Of a stretch of DNA of 64,000 bases, positions 47,829 through 59,072 are shown piece after piece. The notes beneath the pieces are model-generated. The model was not told the origin of the DNA. It searched no databases and worked only from the letters and a program-made list of their open reading frames with translations. A program made the translations under genes and the position numbers. The stretch is from Musa acuminata AAA Group (lineage: Eukaryota > Streptophyta > Magnoliopsida > Zingiberales > Musaceae), in contig NC_088335.1 of the NCBI RefSeq assembly GCF_036884655.1, positions 43,264,501 through 43,328,500 of the forward strand. The letters run 5' to 3'. The first letter of the stretch is position 1. Every line of letters starts with the position of its first letter.

Positions 47829-50800
47829 TCAGCTTGACAGAGAGCTATCTTCTTCATCTTCAGCAATGTTGAACAAGAACTGAGGCAGCGAGGCAATGCG
47901 AGGGAGTTGCATCAGCAGATCACTGAATGAATCCTTCCTTGACATGCTTGCCAATGCCTTGGGACCAGGTGCATCGTTGATCTCACCTTTGGTAATTGAT
48001 GTGTGCTTCTCCGAAATATTATTGCAGAAACCATTTTCGTTAGCTGCAGGTCCGCCGCCATCTGTCTGCTGGCTGTCGACTGTGCCAACATCTTTCTGGA
48101 GCAGACAGCAAAATGAATTCACCTTTGACATGACAGATTTCTCATCTGAGGCGGGCATTTGGGAATCGCTGAAGAGGCATTGGGCCAACTCCTCCAACAT
48201 TTCTTTGTCAGGTATAACCGAGCCAGATAATTGCGGATTCCCCAAACTGATCTGCTCAGAGATGCAATGTCCTATTTGATTAACAAAGTCGCTGATGGAC
48301 ATTGAATGCTTGAGTCCAGGAACTTTCAACTGGTCCCAGCACCACTGATTATTCGAGTCTTCAGTTTCAGCAGTTCCACTTCCTTGCGTCACCCAAGGTT
48401 CCATCACTGTACACAATGCCAAGGATCAAAAAACAATGCGAAATTGCAAACAGTAAATATGTTACAGCAGGTCAATGGATTAATAAATTAGCATCCAATC
48501 TGAAGTAATGTGGAACTAAGAACTCTTACAAATTGATGAGCTAATGGAATCCGTCAAAATATTACCTTTGTTCCAAAAAGGCATGCATGCATGACCTCAT
48601 GGAACTCTTACAAAATACCAAAGATCCACATATCTACTATATCAAGCAGTTTTGAGCAGCCAAAATGATGTGGAACAAAGAAGTAGTCATTTTGGTATTG
48701 ATACAGAAGATCAGCATAGAGATGCATGAATTTAGTAATATAAAAAGAAGAGGCCAAACATGTAAAGAATGGATGAAACATAACATGTCCTTTAGATAGT
48801 TTAATGCTAAAGTTCACAGGAATAATAAGATGGGAAGAAATTGTACAGAAAAAATGCTAGTCATAGTTGGTCCAGCCTTCTATGTAATGAAAAGCAAAAA
48901 TTTGTTTTCGTAAACCATAAAACTTAAATACACCATCGTAAGAAAGGGCTTCAAAACTACCTGGACTTGGTGAGTGGATTTTCCCAGTATCAATAGGATC
49001 TCTGATGTCATTCTTAGCAGAAGTTGATGTGCTAGCACAAGTCAATGCAGAATCTTCGAACTCTTGAACCACAGATCCATATGGATCCTTCAGCTTGTCA
49101 AATGGATGGTACTTGGATTCATCTTGATCCTCAAAAACAGAGCACCTTGGTTCAGAGAATGGTGCATCCAGGAGAACATCTGGTTCATGACTTAGTGCAC
49201 ATAACCGTGGATCACACTGGATAAGCTTCTCAAAATGCTTGCTCAACAAACCTTGTGGACAACGTAGAAGATGCCTCCTGAAAGCAAGTATATCAAATTG
49301 TAGGCATTAAAAATAATCAGTCCCAGAAAAATCTTGAATTACATTCTCTTATTACTTCACATTTACCAAATAAATATCACATACACAAAGAGACATATAA
49401 CTAATGTATGTTATGAATCAATCAACAGCTCAACATATACCCTATAGATCTTTATTTTTTTTATCAACCGCGAAAAGCACATTTAGAAAGCAGAAAAACA
49501 AGTAAATATTCAAGAAAAATGTCAGCTAACAATTCTAAAACATGATATAGAATAGCCAAATGAGAACAAATGCTAAATCCAACTAAGTATCTCATAGATA
49601 AGTTTCCAAGTTCTCAATATTTTTTTTGTAACTCAAACTAGATTAGCTAAGACCATCTCCATGCCAAGATATGATCATGATGCTCATGTATCTCAATGTT
49701 TCCAAAAGACACTCGGGTGAGATGAGGCGTTTCAATGAAGCACCACTTGGGCGCAAGCTTGAGCCCAAGTGTTGGGCGACTCGAGCATGCGCCCGAGCCA
49801 AATTGGTCATGGCTCAACCTGGGTTCGAGCCTGGGTAACTAAGTTAGTTCAACCAAACCAACTAATACCACTTACTCGATCCCCAATGCAAGCAACCAAC
49901 GAAACCCTACCACTTCATCTGCGGCCATCTGCAGCCTTGTTTCATCGCCAGTTATCTACCAATGTATACCCATGCTGATTTATTTGATAGTTTATCTTCA
50001 GCTTTAAGGTTTCTCATATTGACAATTACAACCGAACTTAGAGGGTGATGCAAATTCATTAATTTTGTTGAGTTATTTTCTCTTTTTTTTTGTTATTTGA
50101 TCCTTTTTATATTTCATGTTTTTCATATGTGTCAATTTTATTTTTGTGATCATATTTATCAATAATAATATATATTTTTAAATTTTAATATTCGGGAGCA
50201 TTTGCTTGGATTGTGTTTTGGGAGCTTGGTACTTTTTTTGGTGCCTAGCACTTTTAAGAATACTGTTGTATGTATAGGAAAAGTCCATCATATCTACCAC
50301 ATGGAACCATGCAGTGAAAGTCAACATATTAAAAAATGTAACTATGCATAGTTCATTGTGACCAATATAAAAGAACAACAAAAATTCTGAGACAAATTAA
50401 ACCAACTAGATGCATTTTCATAAAATTGAATATCGATAGCTCACTATAAGTTGAAAGGACCATACTGTAAGAACATGAGAAATAAAAAATTGGTCAGCAA
50501 TAAATATATCATTCCGAGGAAGGTAAATAATATCTCCATTTGTGGCAATTTTGTTTCTTGTAAGAAAAGGTAACATGAATTTCCTAAACTGTTGATTCTT
50601 AAATGCAGATACAATCAAGGTACAGAAGTCTCAGTGGTTGTAATATCAATATCCTCCTTAAGGTATCAATAATTCAACCCAAGAATATCCTGTTTACCTG
50701 TGCATGCTTGCTTGCCCATCAGTGAAATCTGAAGTAGCTTGCCATAAGGTGTGCTTCCTAGGCTGTGGATTGGTCTCCCTAAAGAAAAGAGGCTGGCCAC

Positions 50801-52710
50801 CCAGCTGCACAAAAGAAATAAATGTTCATGGAATTTTGACAAACTCTGTGCAATGTACTGTCAAATTACCACTATACCACTATATCCAAAGTCCCAGGAG
50901 CATCTTCTGGGCAAGTTGCCTTGAGAGCTGTGATATCTGACCACTGGATCTCAATCTTGCTCTTGAGACCACCTTCAAGAATTTCCCAGACAAGTTTCCG
51001 CTTTGCAAAATAGCATTTGGCCACCAAATCCCCTTCATACCTTGATACATACTGTTCAAAAAGGAAATAGGATAACATTCCTAAATTCCACCAACTTGAT
51101 ATGTAAACAACAGATTCAAGGGCTATGGATGCTATTATATCCAACCGAACTGGAACACAGCACTAGTATATGCTGCTGATTATGCTACTACACAAAATTA
51201 CAGCACACATGTTGATATATGGCATGGCAATGCACAACATCTGGTCTTCATGGGATGGCGTGCCGTGTCTGTGGCTCCCCCAACAGAGACACAACACAAC
51301 TCAACCTTTGATATTAACAACTCAAGACAAGAGAAGGCATATGAATTCTTAATGACTCATCTGTTTTGCACTATGAACATTTGCAACAGTAATCATCTGC
51401 AATGTTATATTCTCAAAATCCAAACTAATTGCATAGTACTCAGAAATAATGGCCAAACACTTGTGGTGAGTAAAGCAGGCTAATAGTAACTACAGAAAAA
51501 CAAGAGGAATAAATCACAAAGGAAAACATCTACATAATCGGGTCTACTAGTTCAACAGAACATTCGAAAGCAATCAAAGTATTGGTAAGTCAGCATAACT
51601 TAATCATACTTCTGTGACATAGTACTTCATATGGACATAAGAACAAACTGGAACGTACTAATCAAAGATATTCACTCCATTAAGGATAAAAGAAAATAAC
51701 AAGATTTCATCAAACATAATGGAGATTACCTCCCACGTCCCAATCCTCAATAGGGAAGCTGGAAAGTTTGATGCTTTCAACTTTTCGGTGTTAGCCAAAG
51801 CAATGGTAGACCTAGTATCATTCTTTTTCCCATTCTCCAAGTTCTCATCGTTCAAAATGCATGAATTAGCAGCTGCATTTGCTTGAGACAACCTCATTTG
51901 AATCAAATCTACCAGTGATGGACTCTTTCGCAGACGAAGACCCAATGGGCTAGGCTCATTAAGCAGATTATTTTGAATAACTTCTGTTAGAGGCATGCTT
52001 TCACCTGTTCCACACTGCTATCACACACAAATTTAGTAAGTAAATCTGCAAAACTATATAACAATTTTGTTTTCATAACCAGATTGTAAAGTACAATAAA
52101 TTGCCCTAAATACATTGCTCGTGTCAAAAATCACATCAGCGAAAGGAAGAGATTTTGTGAAACAATTAAAGGAACTCACCCAATTATGCTCCAAAATAAA
52201 GTTTGATTCTCAAAGATTAACATTCTCTTCCGTGAAAACAAGCATCGGCCTATGAAATTTAAATCTTTAGAAAGACGGAAACACAATTCAATGTCACATA
52301 TCTATCATAAGTTATATGGATTTTTATATTTTCAGTGATCCCAAAAATATATCTTTCGAAAACATAGATCCGCCAGCTGATATTTGCCAATACGAAAATT
52401 TACCATGAAGAAAATTTGCCAATACGAAAATTTACCATCAGAACCCTCAAACCCAACCAGATCAAGTTATTTTTTGAGGGCACTCACAGAGATCGTCTTT
52501 TTAATTGAAAAAGAGAAAGAAGAGAAGAAAGCGAAGAGATATCCCCTGCTGGAGAGAAGGAAGAGAAGCAACCTTGGATCTCTTGTTGAGCGGACCATGC
52601 TCGTCCTCCAACGGGTCCTCAATCTCCAGCTTCGTCGCTAGCGGCAGCGTCATCTTCATCGGCAGCTCGGATTCCGGCCGCAGCTTGCCGTGATTCGTCA
52701 ACTGAACCAT
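47829..52710 (-). CDS. TRF2/HOY1 PH-like domain protein (ASG1-like)
   Basis: Six exons on the minus strand (52710-52573, 52014-51730, 51051-50878, 50804-50698, 49277-48961, 48406-47829) encode 532 residues in one phase. The family is the plant protein represented by Arabidopsis ALTERED SEED GERMINATION 1 (At2g24100) with a TRF2/HOY1 PH-like domain; its biochemical role is not established. Visible landmarks are KLEIEDPLEDEHGPLNKRSK in exon 1 and NEPSPLGLRLRKSPSLVDL in exon 2. The PH-like domain at about 140-260 shows YEGDLVAKCYFAKRKLVWE, IEIQWSDITALKATCPED, LGGQPLFFRETNPQPRKHT and LLRCPQGLLSKHFEKLIQC. A Ser/acid-rich C-terminal half contains MSISDFVNQIGHCISEQ and ends RKDSFSDLLMQLPRIASLP plus an acidic tail. 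Probably nuclear or cytosolic regulatory protein. The start at 52710 is the first ATG of the GC-rich first exon; a start further out cannot be excluded. Intron 4 (1.4 kb) holds an inserted palindrome. Confidence 0.87.
49744..49771. repeat. 28-bp near-perfect palindrome in an intron
   Basis: CACTTGGGC at 49744-49752 and its exact complement GCCCAAGTG at 49763-49771 flank a 10-base spacer containing AAGCTT. It sits in a GC-rich patch (49700-49850) inside an AT-rich intron of the ASG1-like gene, which suggests a short repeat-derived insertion. Confidence 0.6.
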
Positions 52711-52981
52711 CAAAAAGCCCACACCACAAGAAGAACAACGCACGAAAAAGCCGGTAGGATCACCGAACCCCGCGGAAACCCTAACTAAAACGCGGATCCA
52801 CGCGGTCTCCCCCTGCAACCCAAGACGAATCAAAGCTCTAATCGCCCACTACGGATCACGAAATGGAGTTGAGATTTGGAATGGTGGGAATCGACGAATG
52901 CGCTTCTCCACCTTCCGGATTTGGGGATTACAAACAGATAATTTAATGAAGCGGTGGCCTCGTTTTTGGCGAGCAGCCGTA

Positions 52982-53009
52982 CACGTGCCTCCCGGTAGCT
53001 GCGCACGTG
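52982..53009 (-). promoter_or_regulatory. Two G-boxes upstream of the ASG1-like gene
   Basis: CACGTG at 52982-52987 and 53004-53009, 270-300 bases upstream of the chosen start codon of the minus-strand gene, in a short GC-rich stretch. Candidate bZIP/bHLH sites. Confidence 0.4.
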
Positions 53010-55066
53010 GGGTTTAGATTTTTTTCCCCCAAAATTACATCTTTACCCTCCCCGAGCCACGACAAAAAATATCAACCTTCAAAAATAAGAGTTCTGAATA
53101 ATAACGATAATAATAATAATAATATAATTATGACCGACGTGGGCTATGATCGAGACAAAAGTCGTGACTCAGTTCCGGTCAAAATAGGCTTAGGAAAACG
53201 TGTGTTTTGTTGGTCAACCATACCAAACGTTGGAGTTGGTCAACGTAATTCTAATTGAATTTGCAATTAACAGGTATCAAATAACATGGATATCAATCTT
53301 TCCTGCACTAATTTATGGGATTAACACTGTGCCCTGTGATTACCTTCAATTAATTAGCATCATCGAGCTGGGTAATACACCCAGTTATTAGGATTTGTGT
53401 CCATAAAAATAAAACTAATTTGGTCGATAATAAATGGGGAAGGGCAATTTCGTCTTTTCGTACTAGCGAGAAAAGGTACGGGCCGCCGGATCGCGTACCT
53501 TCTCCATGGGGCCCGCGGCGGGACGGCATGTGGATGGTGGGCCCAACGGCGGCGTGCCGCCGAGTTGGATTCCCAGAGGAGTAAGATGGGATGAAAGGCG
53601 ACTCTGAATCACCAAAGCACTCGACAACCGTCGCGAACAAGGCGACGAGGATTGAGAGTCGATTTAATGGCAAGTATTGGTCATGAAAGATTCCTTCTCG
53701 TGTCCCGTTTCATCGCATGCAATCCCTTTCCCTGTGAAATGACATGAAGAATTGTTTTCTATTTCATCCCCATTGTTATTATGGTCACCATCATCGCCAT
53801 CCCATCAATGAATGCTACACTTATCAGGATCGTACATTATTTTATGCTCTCAGAAGAAGCATCGGCCACTTATCCTGTCGACGTGAGCTGCAAGCAAGAC
53901 AAAAGTGTTTATGTCATCCTCCTATGTTAAATATTCATTCTAAATTGATAAATATATTAATATCATGTTTGCGGATGGAGAGAATAAAACCTAATCTTAG
54001 ATCATTCGTAGTCAACGTAAAATGCATGAAGAGACACTCAAGCTATGAGCATAAAACAGTTTATGAGAATACATTGAAAATAAATCATATATCCATCAGT
54101 CGCTACAGGTTGATATCGATCAAAATTTATTAGTGTCGATTTTTAACACAACGATCATTTAAATCCTTCTCCCTCTCCTCACTCTCATTTTCACTTATTT
54201 TCACACACTAAAAGTTCCTAATTCATGATTAATAATAATAATCAATTTATTATTTTGAATTAAAAAAGGTTAGAAATTTTACTTAAAGTTAATTAGTTTA
54301 GCTCTAATTAAAGGTAATTAAGCATAATTTAGGTCAAGTTAGGATTTAGAATTATTTGATCATTTTATCGTACTAATGTACTAACATATGATACGTTGGA
54401 TCGATACCATTGGACGGCACGAGATAGTAGTCCTTGATTTAAGGGATAAATAAACTTTTATAATGTAAAAAAAAAGTTATCTTTATGATTCCTGTGTGTG
54501 TTTTTAGGATTAAGGTAATTTAAGGGCTTACGAGAGGGAGTGATTAATCCAAGGAAAAATTTTGTTTTGTTGGTTTATTCTCAAGAAATTTAAGTTTTTC
54601 TTTTGCGAATATAAGCAAAAAAATATCGAATTACATAAATTATATTTACATTATCGTGACATGATTACATGCCATTGAGATGCAAAAGCCAGCATGAAGG
54701 TGAGGTTGCCTGATAACCTCAAGCGATTCTACTGCTTTGATGAAGAAGGAGAAGAAGAAGAAGAAGAAGAAGAAGATAAAAGGACCGAAGCTTTTCGCCT
54801 ACCTCTCCACGCCCACCAGGCTACCACAAATCACGGGAGCTGATAACCCACGCACGGCCAACATCCGATTCCACGGTTTCGGCCGCCCGTGAGCCCCCAG
54901 CGATTCCCCACCATGCGCTAATGCATCCAAGTAGCCAACCCGTCCTCCTCTGTTCTCATGCCGAGCCCCGCAAACGCCCAAGAATCCCCCCCCCACCAAC
55001 CTGTCTACTTCCTTCCTCCTCCTGCCCTCACTTCGTCACCCAGCATCCTTCCGGCTGGCTTCTGCA
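53010..55066. other. Intergenic DNA between divergent genes
   Basis: Promoter spacer shared by the ASG1-like gene (minus) and the aspartic protease (plus). A GC-rich island at 53470-53600 has GGGGCCCG and GTGGGCCCAAC, resembling site II/TCP-type promoter motifs. A (GAA)n run lies at about 54747-54776. A minus-strand 107-codon frame crosses the island (53350-53673) but lacks family resemblance. No gene is called. Confidence 0.5.
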
Positions 55067-56602
55067 ATGGTGGGACTACCATGCCATGTTCCGGCCTCCA
55101 AGCTCTCGCTTTTGCTGCACCACGTTCTTCTCCCTGTCATCGTCGTCGCCGCCGCTGCTGCTGCTGTCGATGGTGTCTGTTGCTCCCATCAGAATCTGTT
55201 GTCCGTGCATGAGCTGCAGTGGGGAGACAAGTTGCTCCCTCGGTCTACTTCCAGTGGAAGAACAAGTGAGCCTCTTTGCAGTTCTACTTTGTGATGGTTG
55301 CAGTCATCCGTCGATCGAGTTTTCTTGCATGAAATCTTCTTCCTTGCAGGGAGCCATACCGGTACTGCAATGCTGGAAATGAGGCAGCAACATCAGGTTT
55401 CGAGGCATATCAGCAATCACGATGACGACGTCTCGAAGCTCCTAATCGCCGACGAAGCTCGAGTCTCATCACTTCAGTCCAGAATCTCCAACAAGCTCCC
55501 ACAAGATTCATCGGGAGCGCAGGTGCCTCTTGTCTCGGGAATCAAGCTCCAGACTCTGAACTACGTAGTGACCATCGGCGTCGGCGGCAAGAACATGACG
55601 GTCATCGTCGACACCGGCAGCGACCTCACCTGGGTCCAATGCAAGCCCTGCTTCTACTGCTACAGCCAACAAGACCCCCTGTTCGAACCCTCCGCCTCGC
55701 CCTCCTACCAGTACGTCCCCTGCAACTCCACCGCCTGCTACTCCCTCCAGGCGGCTACCGGGAGCGCGGGCGTCTGCGGCGCGGACCAGTCGACCTGCAG
55801 CTACGCCATCGGCTACGGCGACGGCTCCTACTCCCGCGGCTTGCTGGGACGAGAGAGGATCGACGTCGGCGGAGCTAGCATCGAGGGGTTTACCTTCGGC
55901 TGCGGCCTGAGGAACCACGGGCTCTTCGGCGGGACCGCCGGTCTCATGGGGCTCGGGAGGACCCAACTCTCGCTGGTGTCGCAGACCACCGCTCGCTTCG
56001 GCGGAGTCTTCTCCTACTGCCTCCCCACGAGGATGCTCAGCTCATCGGGCTCCTTGGTCCTCGGCGACGATCCTGCCGCGTACAAGAACTCCACTCCAAT
56101 CTCCTACACCAGAATGCTATCAGACCCGCTGCAAGCACCCTTCTACTTCCTCAACCTCACCGACATGAGCGTCGGCGGCGTGGCCCTCGAGGCCGCCGGC
56201 TTCTCCAACGGCAGGATTCTCATCGACTCGGGCACGGTGATCACGCGGCTGGTGCCGTCGGTCTACCAGGCGCTGAAGGCGGAGTTCGTGAAGCAGTTCT
56301 CGGGCTACCCTCCGGCGCCGAGCTTCTCCATCCTGGACACCTGCTTCGACCTGTCGGCCTTCGAGGAGGTGAGGGTTCCGAGGCTGAGGCTGGGGTTCGA
56401 GGGCGGCGCGGAGATGACCGTGGACGTCACCGGCATCTTCTACTTCGTGAAGCGGGATGCTTCCCAGGTTTGTCTGGCGATGGCCAGCCTTCAGTACGAG
56501 GACCAAACCGGCATCATCGGGAACTATCAGCAAAAGAACCAGAGGGTGGTGTACGACACCGTAGCCTCCAGAATAGGGTTTGCTGAGGAGGCTTGTGGTT
56601 GA
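55067..56602 (+). CDS. Secreted nepenthesin-type aspartic protease (A1B)
   Basis: Two exons (55067-55265, 55350-56602; donor A|GTGAGC, acceptor TTGCAG|GG) encode 483 residues. Residues 1 to about 37 form a signal peptide with a hydrophobic LLLHHVLLPVIVVAAAAAA core. A propeptide with VSKLLIADEARVSSLQSRIS follows. The mature enzyme starts near LQTLNYVVTIGVGGKNMT. Catalytic motifs are DTGSD (Asp154) and DSGT (Asp359), with flap Tyr in GYGDGSYS (about 222). The Cys-rich nepenthesin insert follows the first Asp (CKPCFYCYSQQDPLFEP, CNSTACYSL). The C-terminus, GIIGNYQQKNQRVVYDTVASR, is the usual plant pattern. No GPI tail is seen, so apoplast or vacuole is likely. Relatives act in defence, guard cells and protein turnover; the substrate is unknown. 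Coding DNA is strikingly GC-rich against AT-rich flanks. Competing frames on both strands are by-products of that composition. Confidence 0.93.
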
Positions 56603-56870
56603 TGGAGCAGAGTCCCATCAGCTGTAGGTTGGAGATGAAGAAGCCATGCATGCAGCTGCAAGTGACATAAAATAAGGCTCTGTTGTGTTCTTGAAATTGT
56701 TGCTGATAAAAGCAGCATTATTTCCAATTTATGAATGCCAATCAAGACCTAATCAAATGTATCTTATACTATTATGGCAGCTGACTTAGCTGCATGATGG
56801 CATCAAGAAGAACAGGAACAATGACTGCTGCATCTACTCAAGTCCCATCAAGAATTGATTGCATCCTAGA

Positions 56871-57118
56871 GTTGACCAATCCCTGATGACAGTGAATGAA
56901 AGGGATTTGAGATGTCTTGATCTAGAGATTGATTAATCCACCATCTCATAGTTTTCTTATTATTCTTGGTTATTTTTTAAATATATAAAATATAGGGTTC
57001 ATATCAGAGCCAATCAAACTGGTCAACTCATGAGATGGGATTAATCCATGCCAAAATCAAGGGATATCAAATCCCTTTCATATGGCAAGACTAGTTATAT
57101 TATTTGGGATTGGTCAAC
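56871..57118. mobile_element. MITE-like hairpin
   Basis: 56871-56949 and the reverse complement of 57030-57118 match imperfectly along their length. Blocks in order: GTTGACCAATCCC, GAATGAAAGGGATTTGA against TATGAAAGGGATTTGA, CTTGAT, GGATTAATCC / TGATTAATCC and CATCTCAT. The loop is about 80 AT-rich bases. No coding frame. It could be a foldback MITE or a small-RNA-producing hairpin; a mature miRNA of a known family was not recognised. It lies about 270 bases past the aspartic protease stop. Confidence 0.6.
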
Positions 57119-58392
57119 TATCATGTCAAAAAGATATTGAATCCCTCAAATAGTAAGTCTAATCAACTGTAGGGGAAAATTAATTATTTTAAACTTAAAA
57201 AAATGACTGCATTTGTTGCAAAGCCATTTGGTTGGATAAACTTAACCATATCCTATAAATAAAATACAAAATATTTTTTATGATTAAGAAGTAGATAATT
57301 TCTAGGAAGGGGATAAACATGAACCAATTCAGGAAAAATAACACTATTTCTTGCCATAGTCTGTTCATGTTAAACATGTCCAGTTTGATTAGTTTGATAT
57401 TGGATTCCCAATGGTTCTGTTCAACCTTCTTTGCGAGACCTTAAATCGTTTTAAATGACCTTGATGGTTGACAGCCATGCTAAGGTGCAGAGCAGATTGC
57501 TTGTCACCATAGGAGATGATAATTTGATGATGCTTTCATGTCACAAACATGTTTGACTTCATAACTTGATCTCATTGAGATAAAGAAAAAAAGGTTGATA
57601 AAAATTAGACAAAGTTTCAAGAATAAAGTTGTCAATACAGTTTCAAACAAGAGATGAAAGCCACATGTAGATTGACAAGTTAATGTATATATACACTACC
57701 TTAATCTGAGCTAATTTTTATTTTTATTTTCCTAACCTAATAAAATAATTATGTAGAATGTGAAATCTTTGGTGGTTTTGATGGGTTACCTGTTCTCTCA
57801 TGTCCTCATTGTTTATGATTTGATTGACTGCCAATCCAAGTATCTGATATTGGCCTTGTCATGAAACTTGGCAGTGTTTGGTTTATGAGAAAAATCTAAC
57901 ACATAATTCAGTGTTTTGAAGAGGTAATCTTCTTATTACTATTCTTATATATCTCAGAAACATTGTAGCCATTATATGTCCACATAATTACAGCTAGAAA
58001 TGACATATCAACATGAAGGAAATTAGTTGCACATCTACTTAAACTTCCTCTCTCTCAAGACATTTCTGCACTGCTGTACAACCTTAATCATTTCAATGCC
58101 TTTGGGCATGTTCTTCTTCTTCTTCCTCCTTCAGATGGAGGCTGTAGAACAAAAGAGCAGGAGAAGTCCAGTCATGCTTCTTTCTTCATGAGCACATTCT
58201 TGACTTCATGCTACATATCCAGAAACATTTCTTCTGGCTGTGGAATCTGAGCCTCCATATCCACAAACCTTCATTTGCTGATTTGTAGAGGGAAAAAGAA
58301 GAGAGATGATGATGATGCAACAGTAGACCGAATCCAAGTATTCAACGCAGATGAGTCGAAGATTGTTTTGCAAGGGGCTAATGCTCGATGAC
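57119..58392. other. Intergenic DNA
   Basis: AT-rich spacer and the probable 3' UTR of the minus-strand IBH1-like gene (near 58100-58392). No supported gene. Confidence 0.5.
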
Positions 58393-58950
58393 TTACTTGA
58401 GATTTGAGGGTTTGGAGATCTTCAAGAGCCTTCGCATTATGTCAACCTGAGCTTTGAGAGACACAGCATAGTCCAGAGTCTGATCCAGCAAAGAGAAGCC
58501 TTCCATGGACTCACCTCCTGGCAGAAGCTTTTTGAGCACTTGGATCCTCTTCTTCGCCAGCCTCCTTGCGAGGGTGCTACTGCTCTCGACATCATGTTGT
58601 GGACCTGTTGCCTTCTTCCTCCTTGAGCATAGCCCCAAGCACCTTTTTAGGATCTTCCTGGACCTTGGGATCTTCCATGAGTTGCAGCATGGCAAGCTTA
58701 GCCTCTCATACTTCTTCCCCAGGATGCCTCTGAGGAGGCCGTCGTTGTTCCTGTTCTTGGAGAGGCTTGCGACGAGGCCCCGAGTCCACCTTGTGCTGCC
58801 TCTGGCGAAGACCATGGCGGCGTCGGCCGAGAGCTTGATGGCATTCTTCCTCTCGTGGAAGCTCATGCTGTTGGATGAAACATCTGATAGCTGGAAGCCC
58901 AGAAGCATTTGCTTGAGCAAAGCAAGCTTGAATGAGTTTGGAACTTGCAT
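58393..58950 (-). CDS. IBH1-like atypical bHLH growth repressor
   Basis: Single-exon gene for 185 residues. The N-terminal region NAIKLSADAAMVFARGSTRW and ARG-x-TRWTRGLVASLS is conserved in IBH1/IBL proteins. The helix-loop-helix lies at about 127-178: LARRLAKKRIQVLKKLLPGG, then SLLDQTLDYAVSLKAQVD. It lacks the His-Glu-Arg DNA-contact residues of true bHLH proteins, so it should act by heterodimerising with activator bHLHs. In Arabidopsis and rice such proteins restrain cell elongation downstream of brassinosteroid and gibberellin signals. Several Cys (PCCNSW, RCLGLCSRRKK) and a basic patch at 96-113 could aid nuclear entry. The start is the first ATG in frame; GA/CT repeats lie 70-120 bases upstream. 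The family assignment is strong; which IBL paralogue is open. Confidence 0.9.
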   Translation of the reverse strand: MQVPNSFKLALLKQMLLGFQLSDVSSNSMSFHERKNAIKLSADAAMVFARGSTRWTRGLVASLSKNRNNDGLLRGILGKKYERLSLPCCNSWKIPRSRKILKRCLGLCSRRKKATGPQHDVESSSTLARRLAKKRIQVLKKLLPGGESMEGFSLLDQTLDYAVSLKAQVDIMRRLLKISKPSNLK

Positions 58951-59020
58951 GGTTGCAGACTTGGGAGCACAAGAGCAAGGCAGTGAGCTAAAGGCTTGCT
59001 GTGCTTATATCGAGGAAGGA

Positions 59021-59022
59021 GA

Positions 59023-59070
<48 letters not shown>
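59021..59070 (-). repeat. (CT)n tract in the IBH1-like leader
   Basis: An interrupted GA run on plus, hence CT/TC on the coding strand, about 70-120 bases before the start codon. CT runs are common in plant 5' leaders and core promoters and bind GAGA-factor-like BBR/BPC proteins. Confidence 0.75.

Positions 59071-59072
<2 letters not shown>

Noticed and set aside
53350..53673. Minus-strand 107-codon frame starting with a signal-like hydrophobic run
   Set aside because: Crosses a GC island with promoter-like motifs, has no relatives recognised and no exon partners.
55508..56533. Minus-strand frames of 137-152 codons within the aspartic protease
   Set aside because: Antisense reading of GC-rich codons; low-complexity Gly/Ala/Val composition and no family motif.
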